From Patescibacteria group bacterium (GTDB lineage Bacteria; Patescibacteriota; Minisyncoccia; JAHIHE01), in assembly GCA_018896765.1 (NCBI GenBank), contig JAHILZ010000081.1, positions 1 to 20,930 on the forward strand: a DNA stretch of 20,930 bases, given 5' to 3'. This document shows, piece by piece, positions 6,418-14,112 of the stretch (position 1 is the first letter of the stretch; the number at the start of each line of letters is the position of its first letter). The notes beneath the pieces were generated by a model that saw only the letters and a list, made by a program, of their open reading frames with translations, did not search any database and was not told the DNA's origin. A program made the translations under genes and the position numbers.

Positions 6418-7263
6418 TTAATCAATAATTGCCTCTAATAACTGCTGTTCATTACCCAATAAAATATCGTTTGCGGATTTCCATAAATCGTCCATTAACT
6501 CTTTATTGGAAGTGAGATCCTCTGTATCTACAACGGGGTTTAATAAAATCACCTGCTCACTTTCATTCTGCATATAACCTCTGTCTAATTGAAAAACGAA
6601 GCGATTTTTCGCCGACGGCGAGATAAAATCCGCATTGATCGGAGGCGCAAAAAACAATGATGCTTTGATTTTTTCCGAATTTTCCTTAAATTTCATTTTT
6701 ACCTGCTCATAATGCCTGCTTCTTAAAAGCGGTATGCCGGAATTTTTTATCGCGGCAAACAATTCACCGAAATCTATATTTCTTTCTTCTTTCCATTTTT
6801 GATCGTCGAGTTTTATCAAAAATTCAAAAAAACTTCTTTGCTCCGGCGTTAACTGAAATTTTCCATTTAAAATATTCTTTGGTCTTACGGCGTTATCGTA
6901 AATATCGCAAACTTTAATCTCAAAATTATAACAGTAATCCAAAATAATTTTGTATTTTTCCGGATTGAATATTTTCGGCTCAATCTTTATTAACGGCGAT
7001 TGTAGCGGCGCCGTTGATGACTGAATAAAATCACTCTCGCTCAAACCCGGCAAAGGCAAGCGATTATTTTGAATCAAGCTATTTTTCTTTTTAATATTTT
7101 CCAGCGCTTTTATCAGCCGATCAATCACTTCTTGCGGCGCATCGCCAATGCTCACTGCGTCGTTTAATTCCGCAATCAATTCCTTTTCATTTTTATATTC
7201 GCCATTAACTATCTCTTTAAATTCCCCTTCAACAATATTTTTCTTAGTAAAATTTTGATTCAT
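6418..7263 (-). CDS. Hypothetical protein, no recognised family
   Basis: This 281-residue, soluble-looking protein has no signal peptide or membrane segment. The N-terminal 70 residues are charged and partly helical (EKELIAELNDAV, EVIDRLIKALENIKKK), followed by a Pro/Ser-rich linker and a compact region from about residue 100. That region contains FQLTPEQRSFFEFLIKLDDQKW and FELDRGYM-like hydrophobic patches near 225-250, and the C-terminus is acidic. I recognise no catalytic motif. It lies at the edge of the TA island, downstream of rarA on the same strand with a 69-bp gap that holds a GC-rich hairpin but no clear terminator or promoter. It could be the distal gene of the tRNA-rarA transcript. 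The coding prediction is solid; function is unknown. Confidence 0.75.
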   Translation of the reverse strand: MNQNFTKKNIVEGEFKEIVNGEYKNEKELIAELNDAVSIGDAPQEVIDRLIKALENIKKKNSLIQNNRLPLPGLSESDFIQSSTAPLQSPLIKIEPKIFNPEKYKIILDYCYNFEIKVCDIYDNAVRPKNILNGKFQLTPEQRSFFEFLIKLDDQKWKEERNIDFGELFAAIKNSGIPLLRSRHYEQVKMKFKENSEKIKASLFFAPPINADFISPSAKNRFVFQLDRGYMQNESEQVILLNPVVDTEDLTSNKELMDDLWKSANDILLGNEQQLLEAIID

Positions 7264-7303
7264 TTTTTTTGTTTAATATACTACATGCCATAAATCCCCC
7301 TAA

Positions 7304-7322
7304 CCCCCTTTTCAAAAGGGGG
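7304..7322. repeat. GC-rich hairpin between rarA and the hypothetical gene
   Basis: CCCCCTTTT (7304-7312) and AAAAGGGGG (7314-7322) are perfect complements. A further C5 run (7296-7300) precedes it. On the transcribed minus strand no T run follows, so it is more likely a dispersed palindromic repeat than a terminator. Confidence 0.65.
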
Positions 7323-7332
7323 AATATTTTTA

Positions 7333-8619
7333 TTATCTCTTTTCCTCAAAATACTTCCTCCCCCTCAACTCCGCTGGCAAATAATCCTGCTCCACTGGTT
7401 CGGTGAAATTCGGATTATATTTATAATCCTTGCCATAGCCGATATTTTTCATCAAATCCGTCGGCGCGTTTCGGATATGAAGAGGCACCGGATACGCCGG
7501 CAGATTTTTTATATCTTCCTGAACCCGCTGATAAGCCGCGTACAGCTCATTGCTTTTCGGAGCGCGCGCCAGATACGCGACGACCTGGGCTAAATTGACA
7601 TTGCACTCCGGCATGCCGATAAAATGGCAGGCCTGATACGCCGCTACCGCTTGAGCCAAAGCGTTGGGATCCGCAAGACCGATGTCTTCGGAAGCAAACC
7701 GCGCCAATCGCCTCGCCACAAAAAGCGGATCTTCTCCGGCTTCCAGCATCCGCCCCAGCCAATAAAGCGCGGCATTAACATCGCTCCCCCGCATTGATTT
7801 ATGCAAGGCGGAAATTATATTATAATGCTCTTCGCCGTCGCGATCATACAGCAAATGCGTTTTTTGCAAAGATTCCTTAATCGCATCGCCGCTAATTTCC
7901 ATGGCGCCGTTTTTATCTTTCGGAGAAAATTTCGCGGCCAGCTCCAGCGCGTTCAAGGCGGTCCGCGCGTCATTGCCGGACATACCGGCTAAAAATTTTA
8001 TTGTTTGCGGCGCGATTTTAATTTTAATATTCCCCAGTCCTTTTTCTTTATCTCCTAAAGCGCGCCGCAATATCCGCTCGATTTCCGGAATTCTCAAGGC
8101 TTTAAAAATAAAAACCCGGCATCGGGAAAGAAGCGCCGAATTAACTTCGAACGAAGGATTTTCCGTAGTCGCGCCAATCAAAATAATCGCGCCATTTTCC
8201 ACATACGGCAAAAAAGCATCCTGCTGAGCTTTATTGAAACGATGAATTTCATCAACGAATAAAATTGTTTTTTGGCCGTTGAATTCTCGAGACTTCTCGG
8301 CGTTTCGAACGACTTCGCGAATATCTTTTACGCTTCCGCTTGTCGCGCTCAACTGAATAAATGCCGACTTGGTCATCTTGGCGATTATACGCGCCAAAGT
8401 TGTTTTTCCCGTGCCGGGCGGCCCCCAAAAAATCATTGAAGGCGCTCCGTCTTTTTCAATCGCCAAGCGCAAAATCTTTCCTTCCCCGACAATTTCTTCC
8501 TGCCCCAAAAAATCATCGAAATTCTCCGGCCGCATTCTTTCCGCCAAAGGAATAAAACCCTTCAAATTATTTTTGAAAGGTTGTTTTTTCTCTTGTTTAG
8601 TTTCGCCGAATAAGTTCAT
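7333..8619 (-). CDS. rarA: Replication-associated recombination protein A (RarA/MgsA AAA+ ATPase)
   Basis: This 428-residue AAA+ ATPase acts at stalled replication forks as a homotetramer related to clamp loaders. The N-terminal motif LAERMRPENFDDFLGQEEIV (25-44) is the family hallmark. Walker A is GPPGTGKT (66-73), Walker B is ILFVDEIHR (119-127), and GATTENPSF is sensor 1. The C-terminal tetramerisation region includes KSMRGSDVNAALYWLGRMLEAGEDP and ARFASEDIGLADP. Length is typical. The N-terminal MNLF matches the usual start of many family members, so I keep this ATG. It begins only three bases after the tRNA-Ser gene, with no Shine-Dalgarno, so translation may be leaderless after tRNA processing. 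Confidence 0.95.
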   Translation of the reverse strand: MNLFGETKQEKKQPFKNNLKGFIPLAERMRPENFDDFLGQEEIVGEGKILRLAIEKDGAPSMIFWGPPGTGKTTLARIIAKMTKSAFIQLSATSGSVKDIREVVRNAEKSREFNGQKTILFVDEIHRFNKAQQDAFLPYVENGAIILIGATTENPSFEVNSALLSRCRVFIFKALRIPEIERILRRALGDKEKGLGNIKIKIAPQTIKFLAGMSGNDARTALNALELAAKFSPKDKNGAMEISGDAIKESLQKTHLLYDRDGEEHYNIISALHKSMRGSDVNAALYWLGRMLEAGEDPLFVARRLARFASEDIGLADPNALAQAVAAYQACHFIGMPECNVNLAQVVAYLARAPKSNELYAAYQRVQEDIKNLPAYPVPLHIRNAPTDLMKNIGYGKDYKYNPNFTEPVEQDYLPAELRGRKYFEEKR

Positions 8620-8622
8620 AAG

Positions 8623-8709
8623 CGGAAGGGGTGAGATTTGAACTCACGATACCTGTAAAGGTATACTGGTTTTCGAAACCAGCGCGTTCAGCCGCTCTGC
8701 CACCCTTCC
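8623..8709 (-). tRNA. tRNA-Ser (anticodon CGA)
   Basis: Acceptor GGAAGGG pairs with CCCTTCC, and the discriminator is G73. The anticodon arm is CTGGT-TTCGAAA-ACCAG, giving CGA (reads UCG). A long variable arm typical of serine tRNA follows (TACCTTTACAGGTA), then T arm GTGAG-TTCAAAT-CTCAC. CCA is not encoded. The 3' end lies three bases before the rarA start codon. Confidence 0.95.
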
Positions 8710-8805
8710 GTACATACAATAAAGGTCGTTTAAAATTATTTCGAAATTTTAAACTCCAACATTTTTCATTTTAAATTTTTAATTTTAAATTTAGCGAAGC
8801 GACAG

Positions 8806-8877
8806 TGCCCTTGGAGGGAATCGAACCCCCATCTCCGCCTTAGGACGGCATTGTTCTATCCATTGAACTACAAGGGC
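8806..8877 (-). tRNA. tRNA-Arg (anticodon CCU)
   Basis: Acceptor GCCCTTG pairs with CAAGGGC, discriminator A. The D stem is GTTC/GAAC. The anticodon loop GTCCTAA gives CCU (reads AGG). The anticodon stem has one mismatch (27-43) and one G-U pair. The T arm is GGGGG-TTCGATT-CCCTC. Total length is 72 bases without CCA. It is upstream of tRNA-Ser and rarA on the same strand and probably shares their transcript. Confidence 0.93.
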
Positions 8878-8892
8878 GTTAAAACATAATTT

Positions 8893-8921
8893 ACTATATC
8901 AATATTTAAGCAATTAGTAAA
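8893..8921 (-). promoter_or_regulatory. Probable promoter of tRNA-Arg/tRNA-Ser/rarA
   Basis: On the minus strand TTTACT (8916-8921) and TATAGT (8893-8898) are spaced 17 bases apart. Initiation would fall near 8886, about nine bases before tRNA-Arg. No other promoter is obvious between the two tRNAs. Confidence 0.45.
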
Positions 8922-8969
8922 CCCCTTTCACCTCTTGCTTTTTATCTATTTTCTGGTAAACTGGTATCA

Positions 8970-9040
8970 TATTAACATATTAACAAATAATTTTGTTTTT
9001 TAAATTATGGAATTTTTGTTAAAATGTTTATATGTTAAAA
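8970..9040. repeat. 8-bp-periodic inverted repeat upstream of tRNA-Ala
   Basis: Two tandem TATTAACA units (8970-8985) face three tandem units TGTTAAAA, TGTTTATA and TGTTAAAA (9017-9040), which are their complement in pattern. The right half ends 7 bases before tRNA-Ala, so its TAAAAT could double as a -10. The same design recurs at 17806-17905. Confidence 0.65.
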
Positions 9041-9047
9041 TAATTTC

Positions 9048-9120
9048 GGGCCGTTGGCGCAGCTGGTAGCGCGTCTCGATGGCATCGAGAAGGTCGCCGG
9101 TTCAAGTCCGGCACGGTCCA
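9048..9120 (+). tRNA. tRNA-Ala (anticodon GGC)
   Basis: Acceptor GGGCCGT pairs with ACGGTCC (one G-U), discriminator A. The D stem is GCGC/GCGC. The anticodon arm TCTCG-ATGGCAT-CGAGA gives GGC (reads GCC). The T arm is GCCGG-TTCAAGT-CCGGC. The gene is 73 bases long without CCA. A folded trailer and a terminator follow. Confidence 0.96.
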
Positions 9121-9212
9121 CTCGACTCGTTTCTCGATTTCATCGAGAAACTCGCTCGCGGTAAACCATTCTGCCAAATTAATTCTTACTTGTTTACATA
9201 AAACGAGTCGAG
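9121..9212 (+). repeat. 92-bp element with 12-bp terminal inverted repeats and two internal hairpins, abutting tRNA-Ala
   Basis: CTCGACTCGTTT (9121-9132) is exactly complementary to AAACGAGTCGAG (9201-9212). Inside lie a 10-bp stem with a 3-base loop (9129-9138 / 9142-9151) and GTAAAC/GTTTAC (9161-9166 / 9192-9197). Using 8 outer pairs, all three can form together as a three-way junction. The element starts at the base right after the tRNA discriminator. It may be a MITE-like dispersed repeat or a structured trailer RNA; the sequence alone cannot decide. Confidence 0.7.
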
Positions 9213-9238
9213 CTCCCCTTTACATTTTTGTTCTGTTT

Positions 9239-9262
9239 AATCGCCAACAAGGCGATTTTTTG
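9239..9262 (+). terminator. Rho-independent terminator downstream of tRNA-Ala
   Basis: AATCGCC (9239-9245) pairs with GGCGATT (9251-9257) around AACAA, followed by a T run. It ends the tRNA-Ala transcript before the ATPase gene. A TATAAT at 9264-9269 and a TTGACA at 9280-9285 follow, but neither has a properly spaced partner. Confidence 0.85.
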
Positions 9263-9353
9263 TTATAATTAATCCAGCTTTGACATTATCCTTGTTTAGT
9301 AATCGCGCAGGGGTATTTTGGCTTCTTAATTTAAAAAAATAATTTGATCGCAT

Positions 9354-12092
9354 ATGGATACAAAAGAAAATATTTTTGCGGAAAATAAATGGTATAGAAA
9401 AACTGCCAATGAAATTTTTGAAACGCTTGATTCGAATGAATGCGGCCTGTCCAAAAAAGAAGCGGGGAAACGAATCGATAGCTATGGCTTCAATAAATTG
9501 CCGGAAGCAAAAGTTGACAGTTTGGCGGCTATTTTTTTTCGGCAGTTTCAGAGCTCCTTGATTTATATTTTATTTGCCGCGGCATTGATAGTTTTCGCAA
9601 TGGGTGAAACCATAGATAGCGTTATTATTTTTGCTGTTCTTTTTTTTAACGCGACCATTGGTACAATCCAGGAAGGAAAAGCTCAAAATACGCTTCTTGC
9701 TTTAAAAAAATTTACGGAAACTTCGGCGACAGCGATGCGCGACAATAAAGAAATAATCATTAAGAGCGCGGATTTGGCGCCGGGCGATATTATTTTTCTT
9801 CAAGAGGGAGAAAAAGTTCCGGCAGACGCAAGAATTCTTTCCGCAAACACGCTTAAAATAAACGAAGCAATCCTTACGGGAGAATCGGATCCCGTGTTAA
9901 AAAGCAATGCCGCCATGGAAAGTGAAAATTTATCCGTTGCGGATCAAAAAAATATGATTTTCAGCGGCACTCATATTGTAAGCGGCAACGGCAAAGCGAT
10001 AGTTGTAGCCACGGGGCTCGCGACAGAGTTCGGTAAAATAGCGCAAAAAATCGCCGATATCAAGACCGAACTTCCGTTGAAAAAAAATATCCAATATCTT
10101 TCCCGACTAATCGTGATCGCTGTTTTTTTTATTAGTATTTTCATAATATTTTTTGGCGTTGCGTCCGGCAATCCATTAAAAGAAATGTTCATGATCGCCG
10201 TCGCGCTTTCTGTTTCTATAATTCCCGAAGGCCTTCCGATCGTTATGACCTTGGTTTTGGCAATTGGGGTTCAAAGAATGAGCAAGCAAAACGTATTGGT
10301 AAAAAAACTTCAGGCGGTGGAAGCGCTGGGACAGACGCGGATAATCGCGGTTGATAAAACAGGAACATTGACCAAAAACGAATTGATCATTCAAAAAGTT
10401 TACGTGGACAAAAAAATTTTTGAAGTAAAAGGAATCGGGTACGAGCCAAAAGGCGAAATTAATTTTAATAATAAAGCGGTAGATCATTTAAATCACCCCG
10501 AACTGATTTTGAGCGGCAAGATCGCGGCGTTTTGCGCAAACGCAAGACTATCGTTAATAGAAGAAACGAATACATGGAATGTGTCGGGAGACCCGACTGA
10601 CGCGGCTATGCTGGTTTTTTCCAAGAAAATCGGATTTCATAAAAATATTTTAGAAAGAGAAGCTCCTATAGTTTCTGAGCTTCCTTTCAATTATTTGTAT
10701 AAATATCATGCCGTTATGCGAACCGTGGACGGAAAAAATTTCTTGTGCGTCGTAGGCGCGCCGGAAAAAGTTTTATCAATGTGCAAAAAAATATGGCATA
10801 AAGGACGGTCGGAAAAATTTGATATCAATGAAAGAAAAAAACTGGATGCGATATTTTTTGATATGGCAAAAAAAGGATTCCGCGTAGTAGCTTACGCGAT
10901 AAATAGCGACGCCGCGCGTTCTTTGGATCCCAATTCAATGCCGCCTCTTGCTTTTGTGGGATTTTTTGCCATTAAAGACGCTCTAAGGCCTGAGGTTGTT
11001 CCGGCAATGAAAAAAGTCAATTGCGCCGGTATGCGCGCGGTGATGATCACGGGAGATCATCCTCTTACCGCGGAAGCTATCGCGCGCGACGCGGGAATTT
11101 TTCACGACGGCGATATTTCGCTTACGGGTGAAGATATTGATAATATGGATGATGAAGCTTTATCGGCAAAACTTGCTTCTACGAGCGTTTTCGCGCGCGT
11201 TACTCCGGAACATAAACTTAGGATCATTCAAGCGTATAAAAAGAAAGGAGAAATTATAGCAATGACGGGAGATGGAGTTAATGACGCCCCTTCATTAGTC
11301 GCGGCCGACCTTGGCGTGGCAATGGGCAAGATTGGAACCGAAGTGGCAAAAGAAGCCTCGGATATTATTTTGCTCGATGATAATTTTGGCAGCATTGTTT
11401 CGGCGGCCGAAGAAGGAAGAAGCATTTATAAAACTATAAAAAAGGTCGCTCTTTATCTTTTTTCCACGAGCGCGGGCGAAGTTTTTGTGATTGTTAGCGC
11501 TATTGTTTTGGGGTTTGGGCTTCCTATTTTACCGTCTCAAATTATTTGGCTTAATTTTGTGACCGATGGTTTTCTTGTTGTTTCATTGGCAATGGAGCCG
11601 AAAGAAAAAAATTTATTAAACGGAGGGTTTAAGCGCCCCAATAAATACTTATTTGACAAATTAATGCTTGAAAGAATGCTGCTTATGGCGCTTACAATGG
11701 CAGCTGGAACACTTTTTCTTTTTTGGGAGTACTTCTCCGCCCAAGGCGGATCCGCCTTGGGCGGAGAAACCAACCCCGCGAAAGCGTGGACAGTTTCTCT
11801 TACAGTGCTGGCGGTATTCCAGTGGTTTAACGCTTGGAATTGCCGTAGCGAGGATAAGTCAATTTTGCAAATGAACCCTTTTTCCAATAAATATCTTTTT
11901 GGCGCGACATTCATTATAATCATGCTTCAGCTTGCCGCAATTTATACGCCGTTTATGCAAAAAATTCTGAATACCGTTCCGCTGGAAACTTCCGATTGGC
12001 TAAAAATAATAACAGTCGCTTTTTCCATTGTTTTGGTTGAAGAAATACGAAAGTTTTTTCGGCGCAGGAAAAAAATAATTAATGCGGCTTAG
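9354..12092 (+). CDS. P2-type cation-transporting ATPase (Ca2+-ATPase-like)
   Basis: This 912-residue membrane pump couples ATP hydrolysis to ion export. An N-terminal cation-ATPase domain (about 10-85) precedes actuator motif TGES (175-178). DKTGTLT (334-340) holds the phosphorylated D334; TGDHP (567-571) and GDGVNDAP (639-646) complete the catalytic P domain. About ten membrane helices are apparent. Ion-site residues resemble SERCA site II: PEGLP in M4 (291-295), SAGE in M5 (706-709) and NFVTDG in M6 (734-739), where N734 and D738 match the SERCA M6 Asn and Asp. This points to Ca2+ or Mn2+ rather than K+ or heavy metals; the ion is inferred. The M7-M8 loop carries an extra Gly/Ser stretch encoded by a perfect palindrome (11733-11768). 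The gene stands alone between two terminators. An alternative start seems unlikely because the domain begins near residue 12. Confidence 0.93.
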   Translation: MDTKENIFAENKWYRKTANEIFETLDSNECGLSKKEAGKRIDSYGFNKLPEAKVDSLAAIFFRQFQSSLIYILFAAALIVFAMGETIDSVIIFAVLFFNATIGTIQEGKAQNTLLALKKFTETSATAMRDNKEIIIKSADLAPGDIIFLQEGEKVPADARILSANTLKINEAILTGESDPVLKSNAAMESENLSVADQKNMIFSGTHIVSGNGKAIVVATGLATEFGKIAQKIADIKTELPLKKNIQYLSRLIVIAVFFISIFIIFFGVASGNPLKEMFMIAVALSVSIIPEGLPIVMTLVLAIGVQRMSKQNVLVKKLQAVEALGQTRIIAVDKTGTLTKNELIIQKVYVDKKIFEVKGIGYEPKGEINFNNKAVDHLNHPELILSGKIAAFCANARLSLIEETNTWNVSGDPTDAAMLVFSKKIGFHKNILEREAPIVSELPFNYLYKYHAVMRTVDGKNFLCVVGAPEKVLSMCKKIWHKGRSEKFDINERKKLDAIFFDMAKKGFRVVAYAINSDAARSLDPNSMPPLAFVGFFAIKDALRPEVVPAMKKVNCAGMRAVMITGDHPLTAEAIARDAGIFHDGDISLTGEDIDNMDDEALSAKLASTSVFARVTPEHKLRIIQAYKKKGEIIAMTGDGVNDAPSLVAADLGVAMGKIGTEVAKEASDIILLDDNFGSIVSAAEEGRSIYKTIKKVALYLFSTSAGEVFVIVSAIVLGFGLPILPSQIIWLNFVTDGFLVVSLAMEPKEKNLLNGGFKRPNKYLFDKLMLERMLLMALTMAAGTLFLFWEYFSAQGGSALGGETNPAKAWTVSLTVLAVFQWFNAWNCRSEDKSILQMNPFSNKYLFGATFIIIMLQLAAIYTPFMQKILNTVPLETSDWLKIITVAFSIVLVEEIRKFFRRRKKIINAA
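11733..11768. repeat. Perfect 36-bp palindrome inside the ATPase coding sequence
   Basis: The left arm 11733-11750 (TTCTCCGCCCAAGGCGGA) is the exact reverse complement of 11751-11768, with no loop. It encodes the segment around FSAQGGSALGGET (residues 794-806) in frame, in the extracytoplasmic loop after the seventh membrane helix. Its GC content is well above the surrounding gene. Confidence 0.95.
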
Positions 12093-12149
12093 CGCGTTAA
12101 TTATAACCGCGCCGCGGCGATTAATATTTTAATAAAATTTTATTCTGAA

Positions 12150-12181
12150 AAAAAGCTGCCTGAAACATCAAGCAGCTTTTT
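12150..12181. terminator. Bidirectional terminator between the ATPase and ftsH
   Basis: AAAAAGCTGC (12150-12159) pairs with GCAGCTTTTT (12172-12181) around a 12-base loop, with A and T runs on the two sides. The genes converge here, so one hairpin can serve both strands. Confidence 0.85.
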
Positions 12182-12202
12182 CTTGCTAATTTTATAAAAA
12201 CT

Positions 12203-14017
12203 CTACGCTTTTTTCATCAATTTTTGAAACTCTTCTTTTTCAATCGTTTCTTTTTCGATCAAAATACCGGCTATTTCGTCCAATTTTTTCCTCCGTTCAG
12301 TAATAATTCTTTCCGCAGTCTTGCGCGCGTCTTCAATAAATTTGGCTACCTCATTGTCTATCTCCGATGCAATTTTTTCCGAATAATGAATGCGCTCGCC
12401 CAGCTCTCTCCCCAAAAACACCATCTCTCCGGTCCGGGCAAACGTTACCGGACCGATCTTGTCGCTCATTCCATAGCGCGTCACCAAATCCCTGGATAAC
12501 TCGGATAATTTCCCTAAATCGCTGGTCGCCCCGGTAGTTAATTCCGAAAAAACGACTTTTTCCGCGACAAACCCTCCCAGCAAAACAGCCAGCTGATCAA
12601 CAAATTCTGATTTTGTTTTCAAATATCTATCTTCGGAGGGAAGCTGCAATGTGTACCCGGCGGCTTTTCCGCGCGAAATAATGGAAATTTTATGAACCGG
12701 ATCCGTATGAGCAAGCGAGGCGGAAACTAAAGCGTGACCCGCTTCATGATAAGCGGCGATTTTTTTCTCCCGTTCGTTTAAAAGATGGCTTTTTCGCTCC
12801 GGGCCCATCATAACTTTTTCGATTGATTCCAAAAACTCCGTCTGGGTTATTTTTTTCTTTTCTCGCCGCGCCGCTAAAATCGCGGCTTCATTAGCCAGAT
12901 TAGACAAATCCGCTCCGGAAAAACCGGGAGTGCGAGAAGCGATTACTCTAAAAATAACATCCTTGTCCAAATGCTTGGCTTTGGCATGAATTTTCAAAAT
13001 CGCTTCCCTGTCATTGATGTCCGGATCGTCTAAAACCACTCTCCTGTCGAAACGCCCCGGCCTCAGCAAAGCCGGATCAAGAACATCAGGCCTATTGGTC
13101 GCCGCCATAACAATTACGTTAGTATCTGTTTCAAAACCATCCATTTCCACTAAAATTTGATTAAGCGTCTGCTCGCGCTCGTCGTGCCCTCCGCCCAAAC
13201 CCGTTCCCCGCTGCCGCCCTACCGCGTCAATTTCATCGACAAATAAAATCGCCGGCGCGTTTTTCTTTGCCATCTTAAAAAGATCCCTTACGCGGCTGGC
13301 GCCGACGCCGACAAACATCTCCACGAATTCCGAACCGGAAATGCTGAAAAACGGCACCCCCGCTTCTCCCGCCACGGCGCGCGCCAAAAGAGTTTTTCCC
13401 GTTCCCGGGGACCCCATCAGCAATACACCGCGCGGAATGCGAGCTCCCATATCGGTAAATTTTTTGGGGCTTTGCAAAAAATCAACGATTTCCTTAAGCT
13501 CTTCCTTCGCTTCTTTTACGCCAGCCACATCTTTAAAAGTTATTTGATTTTTATCTTTTCCCGGCCAATATATCCTGGCCCGAGACTGGCCAAAACTCAT
13601 TGCCTGGACATTTCCCTGCTGAAGGCGGGAAAGCATCATCCAAACAAAACCGATTAAAAGCAAAAAGAAAAATATTGAAGGAACAATGCTGACTAAAAAA
13701 TCTTTTCCGCTTCCGTCGCTCACTTCAATATTTGCCGCCGCGATTTTTTCCGGCGCTACTCCGTAATTTTTCAGCGAATCGGTCAAAGAAGACTGTTCTT
13801 TGAGAGAAGTTTCTTTTGCGCCGTCGTTTAAAACAATTTCCAATTCATCTCCCGTAACTTTTACTGATTTCACTTTTCCTTCATTGATCTGAGACACTAA
13901 TTGGCCAATGGAAACCGTCTCCGGTTTCTTGCCGGAAGAATTGGAAAAAGTGAACATGGCGGAAATCGCCAAAAAAACCAAGAAAATAATTGCTATTTGT
14001 TTTGCCAGTTGATTCAT
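12203..14017 (-). CDS. ftsH: ATP-dependent zinc metalloprotease FtsH
   Basis: This 604-residue membrane-anchored AAA+ protease forms hexamers that extract and degrade membrane and regulatory proteins. Two membrane helices are visible (about 7-24 and 108-130), enclosing a small extracytoplasmic domain. Walker A is GSPGTGKT (202-209) and Walker B ILFVDEID (257-264); the second region of homology includes TNRPDVLDPALLRPGRFDR. The zinc site is HEAGH (424-428), with the third ligand probably D500 in TTGATSDL. Length and domain order are normal. The gene follows an unrecognised membrane-anchored gene on the same strand with a 95-bp gap that contains a palindrome. No Shine-Dalgarno is evident before the ATG. 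Confidence 0.97.
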   Translation of the reverse strand: MNQLAKQIAIIFLVFLAISAMFTFSNSSGKKPETVSIGQLVSQINEGKVKSVKVTGDELEIVLNDGAKETSLKEQSSLTDSLKNYGVAPEKIAAANIEVSDGSGKDFLVSIVPSIFFFLLLIGFVWMMLSRLQQGNVQAMSFGQSRARIYWPGKDKNQITFKDVAGVKEAKEELKEIVDFLQSPKKFTDMGARIPRGVLLMGSPGTGKTLLARAVAGEAGVPFFSISGSEFVEMFVGVGASRVRDLFKMAKKNAPAILFVDEIDAVGRQRGTGLGGGHDEREQTLNQILVEMDGFETDTNVIVMAATNRPDVLDPALLRPGRFDRRVVLDDPDINDREAILKIHAKAKHLDKDVIFRVIASRTPGFSGADLSNLANEAAILAARREKKKITQTEFLESIEKVMMGPERKSHLLNEREKKIAAYHEAGHALVSASLAHTDPVHKISIISRGKAAGYTLQLPSEDRYLKTKSEFVDQLAVLLGGFVAEKVVFSELTTGATSDLGKLSELSRDLVTRYGMSDKIGPVTFARTGEMVFLGRELGERIHYSEKIASEIDNEVAKFIEDARKTAERIITERRKKLDEIAGILIEKETIEKEEFQKLMKKA

Positions 14018-14051
14018 TAGAATGCAAACTAAAAATTAAAAGTGAAAAGTT

Positions 14052-14100
14052 AAAAATGAATGTGTCCCGAGTTCTCGGGACTCCAAAATTTTTCATTTTT
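14052..14100. repeat. Palindromic repeat upstream of ftsH
   Basis: The core GTCCCGAG (14064-14071) and CTCGGGAC (14074-14081) pair perfectly around TT. Outer AAAAATGAA (14052-14060) is complementary to TTCATTTTT (14092-14100). It lies in the gap between the hypothetical gene and ftsH and lacks a terminator T run directly after the core on the transcribed strand. Confidence 0.7.
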
Positions 14101-14112
14101 CATTTTTTGTTT

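Noticed and set aside
7304..7322. Hairpin after rarA considered as a terminator
   Set aside because: No T run follows on the minus strand; the neighbouring extra C run fits a dispersed repeat better.
9264..9285. TATAAT and TTGACA before the ATPase considered as its promoter
   Set aside because: The two boxes are in the wrong order for one promoter, and neither has a partner at acceptable spacing.
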